From Flavobacteriales bacterium (GTDB taxonomy: Bacteria > Bacteroidota > Bacteroidia > Flavobacteriales_F > PHOS-HE28): 64,000 bases of DNA. Under the pieces are notes generated by a model. The model saw only the letters and a list, made by a program, of their open reading frames with translations, searched no databases and was not told the origin of the DNA. The stretch spans positions 280,318 to 344,317 of the forward strand of contig JACJZI010000002.1 of assembly GCA_020635655.1 (NCBI GenBank), given 5' to 3'. Both the position numbers and the translations under genes were made by a program. This document shows positions 33,848 to 43,800 of this stretch, one piece after another. Within the stretch, counting starts at the first letter, position 1, and every line of letters begins with the position of its first letter.

Positions 33848-33895
33848 GTGCTCATGTGCGCATGGTCCATGTTCGCATGACCACATGAACACATG
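33845..33895. repeat. Seven CATG palindromes at 7-8 base spacing
   Basis: CATG begins at 33845, 33853, 33861, 33868, 33876, 33884 and 33892. The four bases between units vary (tgct, tgcg, gtc, ttcg, acca, aaca). The array covers the deaminase start codon and its leader, and reaches to within 8 bases of the tRNA-Leu 3' end. Confidence 0.8.
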
Positions 33896-33902
33896 TTCCT
33901 CG

Positions 33903-33986
33903 TGCCCAGGGCGGGACTCGAACCCGCACGACCGTGAGGTCACTGGTGTTTGAGACCAGCGCGTCTACCGATTCCGCCACCTGGGC
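33903..33986 (-). tRNA. tRNA-Leu (anticodon CAA)
   Basis: The minus strand gives a class II tRNA of 84 bases. The acceptor stem is GCCCAGG with CCTGGGC and discriminator A. The anticodon stem CTGGT/ACCAG carries loop CTCAAAC, so the anticodon is CAA. A long variable arm (TGACCTCACGGTCGT region) and the T loop GGTTCGAGTCC are present. CCA is not encoded. Confidence 0.97.
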
Positions 33987-34012
33987 CGGTGAAGGGAGCG
34001 CGAAGATATCGC

Positions 34013-35557
34013 CTAGAGCTGCTTGAGCAGTTTCCGCATATCCACCTTGTCGCTCAGGATCCGCCCGAGTTCACCGATAGGCACACGTTCCTGCCGCATG
34101 GTGTCGCGGTCCCGGATGGTCACCGTGTCATCCTGCACGGACTGGTGGTCCACGGTGATGGCGTAGGGCGTGCCGATGGCGTCCTGGCGGCGGTAGCGGC
34201 GGCCGATGCTGTCCTTTTCGTCGTACTGGCAGTTGTGTTCCAGCTTCAGCCCATCGATGATGGTTCGGGCCTTCTCGGGCAGACCGTCCTTCTTCACCAG
34301 GGGCAGCACGGCCAGTTTCACGGGTGCCAGTGGGGCCGGGATCCGCAGCACTTCGCGCTCGCTGCCATCCTCGAGCTTTTCCACTTGGTGGGCAGCGCTG
34401 AGGATCGCCAGGAACATGCGGTCGAGCCCGATGGAGGTCTCCACCACATAGGGGACAAAGCTCTCGTTCGTCTCCGGGTCGAAGAACCTCAGCTTCTTCC
34501 CACTGTGCTTCTCGTGGTTGCCGAGGTCGAAGTCGGTGCGGCTGTGGATCCCTTCGAGCTCCTTGAAACCCATGGGGAACTGGAACTCGATGTCGCAGGC
34601 GGCGTTGGCGTAGTGCGCCAGCTTGATGTGGTCGTGGAAGCGGTAGTGGTCGGTCGGCAGGCCCAATGCACGGTGCCAGGCCATGCGCTTCTCCTTCCAA
34701 TGGGCGTACCACTGCATTTCCGTCCCGGGCTTCACGAAGTACTGCATCTCCATCTGCTCGAACTCCCGCATGCGGAAGATGAACTGGCGCGCCACGATCT
34801 CGTTGCGAAAGGCCTTGCCCGATTGCGCGATGCCGAACGGCAACTTCTGCCGGGCGCTTTTCTGCACGTTCAGGAAGTTGACGAAGATGCCCTGGGCGGT
34901 CTCGGGCCGCAGGTAGATCGTGCTGCTCTCCCCGCTGACGCTGCCCAGTTCGGTGGCGAACATCAGGTTGAACTGGCGCACGTCCGTCCAATTGGCCGTG
35001 CCGCTCACCGGGCAGGTGATGCCCTCGTCCAGGATCAGTTGGCGTAGGGCAACAAGGTCATTCGAATCCAATGCGGCCTTCATCCGGGCTTCCACCGCAT
35101 CGATGCGGTCCTGGCTGCGCTTCACGTTGGGGTTGGTGGCGCGGTATTGGGCCTCATCGAACGCATCGCCGAACTTCTTCCGGCCCTTCTCGACCTCCTT
35201 GGCGATCTTCTGATCGTACTTGGCGATGTGCTCCTCCAACAGCACGTCGGCGCGGTAGCGTTTCTTGCTGTCCTTGTTGTCGATCAACGGATCATTGAAC
35301 GCATCGACGTGACCACTGGCCATCCAGGTGGTGGGGTGCATGAAGATGGCGGCATCGATGCCGACGATCTCCTCGTTGAGGCGCACCATGGCGGCCCACC
35401 AATACTGGCGGATGTTGTTCTTCAGCTCGACACCGCACGGGCCATAATCGTACGTGGCACTGAGGCCATCATAGATCTCGCTGCTGGGGAATACGAAGCC
35501 ATACTCCTTGGCATGGCCGATCAGGGTCTTGAGGCGGTCTTCGTTGGGCTGGCTCAT
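34013..35557 (-). CDS. glyQS: Glycyl-tRNA synthetase (single-chain alpha2 type)
   Basis: 514 aa class II synthetase that charges tRNA-Gly. Begins SQPNEDRLKTLIGHAKEYGF, then FPSSEIYDGLSATYDYGPCG (motif typical of the eukaryote/Bacteroidota-type enzyme). Later segments include YLRPETAQGIFVNFLN, FGIAQSGKAFRNEI and ETSIGLDRMFLAIL, with a C-terminal anticodon-binding domain (LAPVKLAVLPLVKKDGLPEK). I took ATG 35557; the frame is open to 35626. tRNA-Leu lies 26 bases downstream on the same strand. Confidence 0.97.
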   Translation of the reverse strand: MSQPNEDRLKTLIGHAKEYGFVFPSSEIYDGLSATYDYGPCGVELKNNIRQYWWAAMVRLNEEIVGIDAAIFMHPTTWMASGHVDAFNDPLIDNKDSKKRYRADVLLEEHIAKYDQKIAKEVEKGRKKFGDAFDEAQYRATNPNVKRSQDRIDAVEARMKAALDSNDLVALRQLILDEGITCPVSGTANWTDVRQFNLMFATELGSVSGESSTIYLRPETAQGIFVNFLNVQKSARQKLPFGIAQSGKAFRNEIVARQFIFRMREFEQMEMQYFVKPGTEMQWYAHWKEKRMAWHRALGLPTDHYRFHDHIKLAHYANAACDIEFQFPMGFKELEGIHSRTDFDLGNHEKHSGKKLRFFDPETNESFVPYVVETSIGLDRMFLAILSAAHQVEKLEDGSEREVLRIPAPLAPVKLAVLPLVKKDGLPEKARTIIDGLKLEHNCQYDEKDSIGRRYRRQDAIGTPYAITVDHQSVQDDTVTIRDRDTMRQERVPIGELGRILSDKVDMRKLLKQL

Positions 35558-35840
35558 GTCCGGGGCGAACGTGCTGGAATGCTGCCACGACGCGGGCGCA
35601 AAGATGGACCGTTCCGGGGATCCCATGAATTGTGGGGCTCATCTTCCGGAGCGGATGAGCGGGTCCTCGATTCACGCTCGAACGAACAGGCTGAGCGATC
35701 GGCTTGCATCAACGCGATGAAGCCCCCCTTCAACACGCGCGTGTGGGCAACTTGGACCGGCATTGGCCCGTTCCCGCCTAGGGCCGCGGCTACTTTCGGC
35801 TCGGCCGTCGGTGCGTGGATGCACCCCGGCCCATTGGTGC
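35558..35840. other. Intergenic divergent region between glyQS and the adhesin cluster
   Basis: The longest gap in the window (283 bases). On plus, TACTTTCG at 35791-35798 is a weak -7 candidate 43 bases before the first adhesin gene. On minus, CATCTTTG (35606-35599) is one base off the -7 consensus and faces glyQS. I saw no RNA gene, terminator or coding sequence in it. Confidence 0.5.
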
Positions 35841-36845
35841 ATGTGGAGATCCATCATCGTTCTGGCCGTTCTGTTCGTGTCCATCGGGGACCTGGTGGCC
35901 CAACCACCCAATGATGATTGTTCATCGGCGGCGACCTTGTGCGCGGGTCAGCCGCTTGCGGGCAACAACACCGGCGCGAACAGCAGCATCCCCGGCTTCT
36001 GCCCCCCCGCGACCAACTCACTGCTTTGGTATTCGTTCACAACGAACGCGATGGGTGGGCCGGTGACCATCGCCCTGAGCAACATGGATTGCCCCATTGT
36101 GACCGGGCAGGACAACGAACTGAGCATGGTGGTGCTCAGCGGCAATGGAAGCTGTCAGCCGAATTCGTTCACGGCCGTCTCTTCTTGCGAGCAGGATTCG
36201 TCGGATTTCACGCTCACCACCTCCGCGCTCCAACCCAACACCGCGTACTGGCTCATCGTGGCCGGGGTGATGAACAACGGCGCCACACTGGTCTCACAGT
36301 GCGGATTTCAACTGGAGTTGAGCGGGCCGGGCGCAGATATCGTCAATGTGGACCTGGATGCCGGGGAGGACCAGCAGATCGGTGAGGGGGAATATGTGCA
36401 ATTGGAGGCGACCAGCACCGCGAACAACTACACCTGGACACCCAATTCCGGCCTCAGTGGCGACGATATCGCCGATCCGGTCGCCAACCCTTCCGAGACC
36501 ACGGTGTACACGGTGACCTCGGAGATCAACGACTGCACCTATTCCGATCAGGTCACCGTGGAGGTGATCCGTCGCATCGAGCCACCGAACACCTTCACGC
36601 CGAACGAGGACGGCATCAACGATACCTGGGTCATCTCCGGCATCGACAGTTATCCCTCCTGCGAGGTCGACATCTATGACCGCTGGGGGCAGCGTGTGTT
36701 CCGAAGTGTGGGCTATAACGAACCGTGGGATGGGACCAATGCCGGCGCGAAGCTGCCCGTGGCGACCTACTACTATGTGATCGACCTCAACCAATTGGAG
36801 GGCAATGCCGCGCCGTACTATGGTTCCGTGAGCATCGTGCGATGA
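35841..36845 (+). CDS. T9SS type B cargo protein, small (334 aa)
   Basis: The signal peptide MWRSIIVLAVLFVSIGDLVA is followed by QPPNDDCSSAATLC, the start of a beta-rich pre-peptidase-like domain to about residue 195 with six or more cysteines (GNNTGANSSIPGFCPPATNS, LQPNTAYWLIVAGVM). An Ig/PKD-like domain follows at about 198-248 (LDAGEDQQIGEGEYVQLEAT). The C-terminal type B sorting domain is at about 250-334 (NTFTPNEDGINDTW, IYDRWGQRVFRSVGYNEPWD, GSVSIVR). The frame is open from 35763; ATG 35841 gives the signal peptide. The stop overlaps the next start (ATGA). First cargo of three in this cluster, each followed by a PorP/SprF partner. Confidence 0.92.
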   Translation: MWRSIIVLAVLFVSIGDLVAQPPNDDCSSAATLCAGQPLAGNNTGANSSIPGFCPPATNSLLWYSFTTNAMGGPVTIALSNMDCPIVTGQDNELSMVVLSGNGSCQPNSFTAVSSCEQDSSDFTLTTSALQPNTAYWLIVAGVMNNGATLVSQCGFQLELSGPGADIVNVDLDAGEDQQIGEGEYVQLEATSTANNYTWTPNSGLSGDDIADPVANPSETTVYTVTSEINDCTYSDQVTVEVIRRIEPPNTFTPNEDGINDTWVISGIDSYPSCEVDIYDRWGQRVFRSVGYNEPWDGTNAGAKLPVATYYYVIDLNQLEGNAAPYYGSVSIVR

Positions 36846-37783
36846 AGCGGTGGATATCCATAGCCGTGCTGTTGATCAACGTGTTGCCCATTGCGGCCCA
36901 GCAGGTGCCGCAGTACACGCAGTACGTCCTCAACATGTTCAACATCAACCCGGCGGTCGCAGGCAGCAAGGACTGCATCGATGTGCGCCTGGGTTTCCGC
37001 AAGCAGTGGTTGAACTTTCCGGGGGCCCCCACGACCGGTTGGGCCAGCGTGCACGCGACATTGAAGCAGAAACGAAAGCCCTACATCCGGAACAAGCACG
37101 GCATCGGCCTGGTGGCGGAGGCCGACGACACCGGACCCCTGGGCTACAGCATGCTCGAACTGGCCTATGCGTACCACATCCAGGTGTCCAAGGGCTACTA
37201 CACGGCACTTGGCCTGTTCGCCGGGGTGAAACAGGAAAAGTTCGACGTCGGCGAGGTGACCGTGGCCGATTACAACGACCCGGTGCTCGATTCCAAAGGC
37301 AATGTGCTGGTCTACCCGATCATCACGCCCGGTCTGTGGATGTACAACACCAAGTTCTGGTTCGGCATCTCACTGCATCAGGCCCTGAAGAACAAGATCA
37401 ACGGTCTTGGCGAGGATTCCCGCCTTACGCGACACCTCATGCTCACCGGGGGTTACCGGTACCGGATCGGCAAGCACACCAGCATCGTGCCCAGTGTGCT
37501 CATGAAGTATTCGGCGGGCTCGCCCCTGGCACTGGACGTGAATGCGCAATTGGACTGGCGTCGTACGCTGGGGCTGGGAGTGACCTATCGGAACACGGAC
37601 GCGATTGCCTTCATGGTGAAAGTGGGCTTCCTGAAGTTCTTCAGCCTTGGTTACAGCTATGACATCACCACCTCGAAGTTGAAGGTGGGGAGCTCCAACA
37701 CCCACGAGATCATCCTGGGCATCACGCCCTGTGTGCCGATCGATCCCAGCAAGCGGATCGTGAGCTGTCCCATATTCGAGTAA
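36842..37783 (+). CDS. PorP/SprF family outer-membrane protein (313 aa)
   Basis: Signal peptide MKRWISIAVLLINVLPIAAQ, then the family start QVPQYTQYVLNMFNINPAVA and GSKDCIDVRLGFRKQWLNF, GAPTTGWASVHATL, ending with barrel strands (FFSLGYSYDITTSKL, GSSNTHEIILGITP). PorP/SprF proteins are outer-membrane barrels of T9SS; SprF is needed for delivery or attachment of the adhesin SprB in Flavobacterium johnsoniae. Overlaps the upstream cargo gene by ATGA, so it is probably its dedicated partner. The next cargo gene starts 19 bases downstream. Confidence 0.94.
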   Translation: MKRWISIAVLLINVLPIAAQQVPQYTQYVLNMFNINPAVAGSKDCIDVRLGFRKQWLNFPGAPTTGWASVHATLKQKRKPYIRNKHGIGLVAEADDTGPLGYSMLELAYAYHIQVSKGYYTALGLFAGVKQEKFDVGEVTVADYNDPVLDSKGNVLVYPIITPGLWMYNTKFWFGISLHQALKNKINGLGEDSRLTRHLMLTGGYRYRIGKHTSIVPSVLMKYSAGSPLALDVNAQLDWRRTLGLGVTYRNTDAIAFMVKVGFLKFFSLGYSYDITTSKLKVGSSNTHEIILGITPCVPIDPSKRIVSCPIFE

Positions 37784-37802
37784 GCACCCAGAGAACGAAC
37801 CG

Positions 37803-40800
37803 ATGCGTCATCACCGCCCGAAACTCCGTCAGAACCTGCTGGTCCTGGGATCGCTCACCTGCCTGCTCGCACAAGCGCAGGTGGACAAATACTGGGTGGG
37901 CGGAAATGGGGAATGGAGCGATGGGGCCAATTGGGCCTTGACGCCCAATGGTTTGGGGGGCGCCGGGGAACCACGGAACAACGAGGCGGTACATATCGCC
38001 GGACCGGCGCGATTGACGATGGCCGGTCGGGAATGGTGTGGTGATCTGATCGTGGATGCGGTCCGGGATGTCGTGTACGTAGAGGGGGCCGCAAATGCGG
38101 AGCTGACCATCACCGGCGATTGGCGCATGCAAGGCGATGTGGACTGGACGTGGCGCGGTCAGGTGCGGTCGTTGGTCCGCAAAGGGGCCGCTGATCTGGA
38201 CCTGCGCGGCATTCCCGTGGCTGGCGATCTGGTCATCGATGGGAGCGGGGCCCGCAGCGCTGTGAGCGATCTGCGGCTGAGCAACAGCGCGGCCATCGAC
38301 CTGCGGTCGGGCACTCTTGTCACCAACGGCAATCATGTGGTGTGCGGTGACATCCGTGTGCATGGCGGTGATGCGCAAATGGTGGCGGGCAATTCCGTGA
38401 TCGACGTGGCAGGGGGCATTCTGGCCGATCCCGAAAGACCCTTCGTGGACCCCGGCAGTTCCTCGCTGTTCGTGAAGGGACAGGCGAAGGATTGGGGTAC
38501 GTTCGCGACCCTGTCGAGATCCGCCGCACGTGGCATTACCGTGTGCGGGACGGGCGCCGGGCAGACACCCTTCACCATCGATGCGCAGCTGCTGAGCAGT
38601 TACAATGGTTTCGGCGTAAGCTGCCATGGAGTGTGCGACGGTGTTGTGACGGTCACGGTCAGCGGTGGGGTCGGGGGTTTCAGCTACCATTGGCAGAACG
38701 GCCCCAACACGTCCACGTGGAACAACAGCTGTCCGGGCAACCAGATCGTGATCGTCACGGATCAGGGTCAGGGCATCGGGTGTGCGGCCACGATCCAGGT
38801 CACGGACCCGCCGCTCCTGGGAGTGATCTTCTTCCCACCACCCACACCACCAGCATGCGCAGGTGTGTGTGATGGTCACGCGGATGCCTTGGCCGTGGGT
38901 GGAGCCGGGGGTTACGCATACGATTGGAACAACGGTGCGGGCACGGGTTCGTCCTTTTCGATGCTGTGTGCCGGTGCGAACACGCTCCATGTCACCGACG
39001 TGAACAACTGTGCGTTCGACACCACGCTCGATCTCCCGCTGCAACCGATCGCGGTCACGCTGGACCTGACGGATGCGGGTTGTTTCAACGATTGCGATGG
39101 CTCGGCCGACGCCTTGGTGAACGGTGGCACACCGAACTACACCTATACCTGGTCACCGGCGCCGGGCGGCGGGCAGGGTACACCCCAGGTGACGGGCCTG
39201 TGCGCGGGCAACTGGTCGCTGACCGTGCAGGATGCCAACGGATGCGACACCACGATCCAGTTCCTGATCGGCCAGCCGCCGCCGATCGTTCCGGCATTGT
39301 CGACCACGGATGCGACGTGTGGGGATGTGTGCGATGGAACGGCGGAGGTCACACCGTCCGGTGGTGTCGGACCGTACAGCTATGATTGGATGCCCGGTAC
39401 ACCGGACGGGGATGGCACCCCGGCGGTGACGGGGCTGTGTGCGGGAGATTGGAGCGTATTGATAACCGACCAGAGCAGTGGGTGCGACACTCTGGTCGCA
39501 TTCACCATCGGAGCGCCGCCTGCGATCATGGTCACGACAGGCTCGACCGACGCGACTTGTTCCGATGCCTGTGATGGCACCGCCAGTGTGCTGCCCGTAT
39601 CAGGCGGCACCCCGGGCTACATGTTCCTCTGGTCGCCGGAGCCTGGTGGCGGACAGGGAACAGGATCGGCGACCGGTCTCTGCCCCGGGGATTGGACAGT
39701 GTTGGTGACGGATGCGGCCGGGTGCGACACGCTCGTGACCTTCACCATCGGAGCACCGCCACCGCTCGATGTGTCCCTCCTCCCAATGGACGCGACCTGC
39801 GCGGGTGCTTGCGATGGCGCCGCTTCGATCACGATCGCCGGTGGGACGCCGGGTTACAACATCGTCTGGTCCCCGAACCCGCCCAACGGACAGGGCACGA
39901 CGGCTATCAATGGGTTGTGCGCCGGGGATTGGAGCGTGACGGTAATGGATGCCGCAGGATGTGACACCACGCTCGACTTCACGATCGAGGAGCCGCCTCC
40001 CTTGGATGTCATCGCCACCCGGACCGATATCAGCTGTGGCGTGCTTTGCGATGGCACGGCTTCGGTCATCGTCAGTGGAGGTACACCGGCCTATGACTAT
40101 GCATGGTCACCGGCACCGGGCGGTGGACAGGGCACGCCGGACGCGACAGGGCTCTGTGCCGGGGTGTACGGTCTGCTGATCACGGATGATGCAGGATGCA
40201 CGTTCCCAGTGGAATTCACGGTACAAGCACCCGTGCCGCTCCTGTTCGCACTTTCCACGGAGGACGCCAGCTGCCCCGGTGTCTGTGATGGTAGTGCGAA
40301 CGTGATCGTCAGCGGTGGAACGCCCCCATACGACTATCAATGGTCACCCGCGCCAGGCGCAGGGCAGGGCACACCGAACGTGAGCGGTCTCTGTGCGGGT
40401 GGTTATCAATTGACCGTCACGGATTCCGTGGGTTGTGACAGCACGATCGCGTTCACCATCGCGGCGCCGGATGCCATTCTTCCGAATGCGACCGTGAACC
40501 CACCCACTTGCGCTGCGATCTGCAACGGTGAGATCGACCTGACCCCCACTGGAGGGAATGGTGCGTTCACCTACACCTGGTCGCCCGTGCCAAGCAACGG
40601 GCAGGGCAATGCGATCGCCACCGGGCTCTGCGCCGGTCAGTGGCTGGTGACCATCACATCGGGTGCCTGCGATACGACCATCACCTTCGATCTGCAAGCA
40701 CCACCGCCCCTGGATGTATCCTGGATGGCCACGGATGTGACGTGTGCGGGTGCTTGCAACGGTGCGGTGGACGTCCTGGTCGATGGCGGTACGGCGGGAT

Positions 40801-43800
40801 ACGACTACCTCTGGTCGCCGGCCCCCAGCAGTGGCCAGGGAACAGCGAATGCCATCGGTTTCTGTGCAGGGAATGTCCAACTCACGATCACGGATGCCAA
40901 TGGCTGTGATTCGACATTGACGATACCGATCGCTGCGCCGGACCCCATCGATGTGCTCCTGACGCTCGTTGATGCCGGTTGTGGCGGCGTGTGCGATGGT
41001 ACGGCTAGCGCGCAGGTGAGCGGGGGAAGCGGGCAATTCACATACGATTGGCAGCCCCCACCGGGTGGAGGCCAGGGCACGCCGGATGCCACCGGGCTAT
41101 GTCCGGGTCCATACAGTTTGACACTGATCGACAGCGCCGGTTGTGACACGACCATCGCGTTCACCATCGCATCACCGTCCGGGATCATGGCCACACCCCA
41201 GGTCACGGACGCGTCCTGCGCGGACCTGTGCGATGGAGCGATCGATCTGGTGTTGAGCGGGGGGCTTCCCCCATATGACTACGACTGGTCCCCCATGCCG
41301 GGCACGGGACAGGGTACTCCGAACGTGACCGGCCTTTGTGACGGGCCGTGGACGGTGGTGATCGGGGACCAGGCGGGATGCGATACGGTCCTGGTGATCG
41401 CCGTGGGTGCACCTCCGGCGATCGATCCGCAGCTCACGGTGACGAACGAGACATGCAACGGTCCTTGTGATGGAACGGCCTCCCTGATGGTCAATGGTGG
41501 ACAACCGCCGTTCCAATATCTCTGGTCACCGCAACCCGGGACAGGCCAGGGCACACCTGACGTGACGGGACTTTGTGCAGGCGCGTGGTCCGTGACCGTC
41601 ACCGATCTGGGGGGCTGCGATACGACGCTCGTGTTCGATGTGCTCCCGGAACAGCCCATTGATGCGGAATTGACCGCCACCGATGCGGTGTGTTCAGGGG
41701 TGTGCAATGGTGTCGCGAATGTGCAGGTAAGCGGGGGGGTCGGGCCTTACAACTTCCATTGGACCCCGGAACCAGCGATGGGGCAGGCGACCGATTCGGT
41801 CAGCGGCCTATGTCTGGGCGATTGGGATGTGCTGATCACCGATGCGGCCGGTTGCGACACGACCATAGCCTTCCACATCGACAAGCTCCCCTCGATCATT
41901 CCCAGTCTTGCCGTAAGCAACGAGACCTGCGACGGACCATGTACAGGAGCTGCGGCCGTATTCCCTTCGGGTGGAACAGGCGTTCTCACCTATGATTGGC
42001 AGCCACCGCCCGGTTCCGGACAGGGCACATCGTTCGTCTCGGGATTGTGTGCAGGCACCTCCTATTCGGTGACGATAGCCGATTCGCTCGGGTGCGACAC
42101 GACGGTGTCGTTCATGATCGGACCGTTCGAACCGATCGTTCCGCAGGTGTCCAGCACACCCGCCTCCTGTCCTGGTGTTTGCGATGCGACGATCACGGCC
42201 GGGGCGACGGGAGGTGAGGCGCCTTACACCTACTTCTGGGATCCCGTACCGCCCAATGGTCAAGGTGTGGGTCAAGCGACCGGTCTCTGCGCAGGCGAGG
42301 TCTACACTGTGACCATCGTGGATGACAATGGCTGTGACACATTGGTCACCGTGACCGTGGTCGGTCCTGACCCGATCGATGCGGGCGCTGTCGTGCAACC
42401 CGTCGCCTGTGCAGGCGAATGCAACGGCAGCATCGTGCTGAACCCCTCGGGTGGGAACGGCGGTTACCTGTTCACCTGGTCGCCTGTGCCACCGAACGGT
42501 GATGGCGGCAATGGAGCGTTCGACCTTTGTGCGGGGGATTGGAGCGTGACCATCACCGACGGGCAAGGCTGCGACAGCACGTTCACGTTCACACTGGACG
42601 ACCCGGCACCGATCGACCTGACCGTCAGCGCCACATCGAGCGAATGCCAATTGTGCAATGGTTCCGCGGCCGTGGACATATCGGGGGGCGTGCCGCCCCT
42701 CGTCATCGTCTGGACCGACCAGGATGCGAACACGATCAGTATTGACACGCTCGTGACCGATCTCTGCGCCGGCATCTACACGGTGACCGTGACCGACCTT
42801 CATGGGTGCAGTTCCATGGCCACCGCTGCCGTCACGGACAGCGATGGCGAGATGATCCAGGCGCAGGATGGAGGTACCAGCTGTCCGAACACGTGCGATG
42901 GCCAGGCGAGCGTGACGTACGTCTGCAATAATCCCCCATGCACGGTGCAATGGACCACGATGCTCGGTGTACCCATCGGTCAGACAGCAGATACCGCCGT
43001 CGGGCTGTGTGCGGGATCCTACCTGGTGGAAGTGACCAATGGAACGGGCTGTGTGTCCATCGATACCGCACAGGTGAACGCTCCGGACCCGATCGTGCCC
43101 AACCTTAGCACAACACCGGCCTCCTGTGCGGGCGTTTGCGATGGCACGGCCACCGTGGGCCCGACCGGCGGGGTGGGTCCTTTCTCCTACGATTGGTCGC
43201 CCGATCCCATCGCCGGCGACGGAACATCCCAGGCGACCGGTCTTTGCCCCGGTGTTTACGATGTGCTGATCACCGACCTTGGTGCCGGTTGTGACACGAC
43301 CGTGAGCGTGTTGATCCTCGGTCCTGACCCGATCACGGTCGATGCGTATGTGGATCCGATCACCTGCTCCGGTGATTGCGATGCGAGTATCGTACTGTCA
43401 CCCTCTGGTGGCAACGGTGCGTTCGATTTCGATTGGACACCGGACCCGCCCAATGGTGATGGCACCAACGCGGCCTTCGACCTCTGCGCCGGTGACTGGA
43501 CCGTGCTGATCACAGATGCCAACGGGTGTGATACCACCATCACGTTCACGATCGACGATCCCGCTCCCCTGGTGCTCGATGGGTCCAGCACGCCCAGCGC
43601 TTGCCAGGTGTGCAACGGAACAGCTTCCGTGAACGTGAGCGGTGGGCAGGCCCCGTATGCCATCCAATGGTCCGACCAGAACGGGAACAATGCGGGCAGC
43701 GGGACGGCGCTTACCGATCTCTGTGCAGGGCTCTATACGGTGACGGTGACCGACACGGCCGGTTGCAGTGCGATGCTTCTGCTCCCCGTGCAGGATGGCG

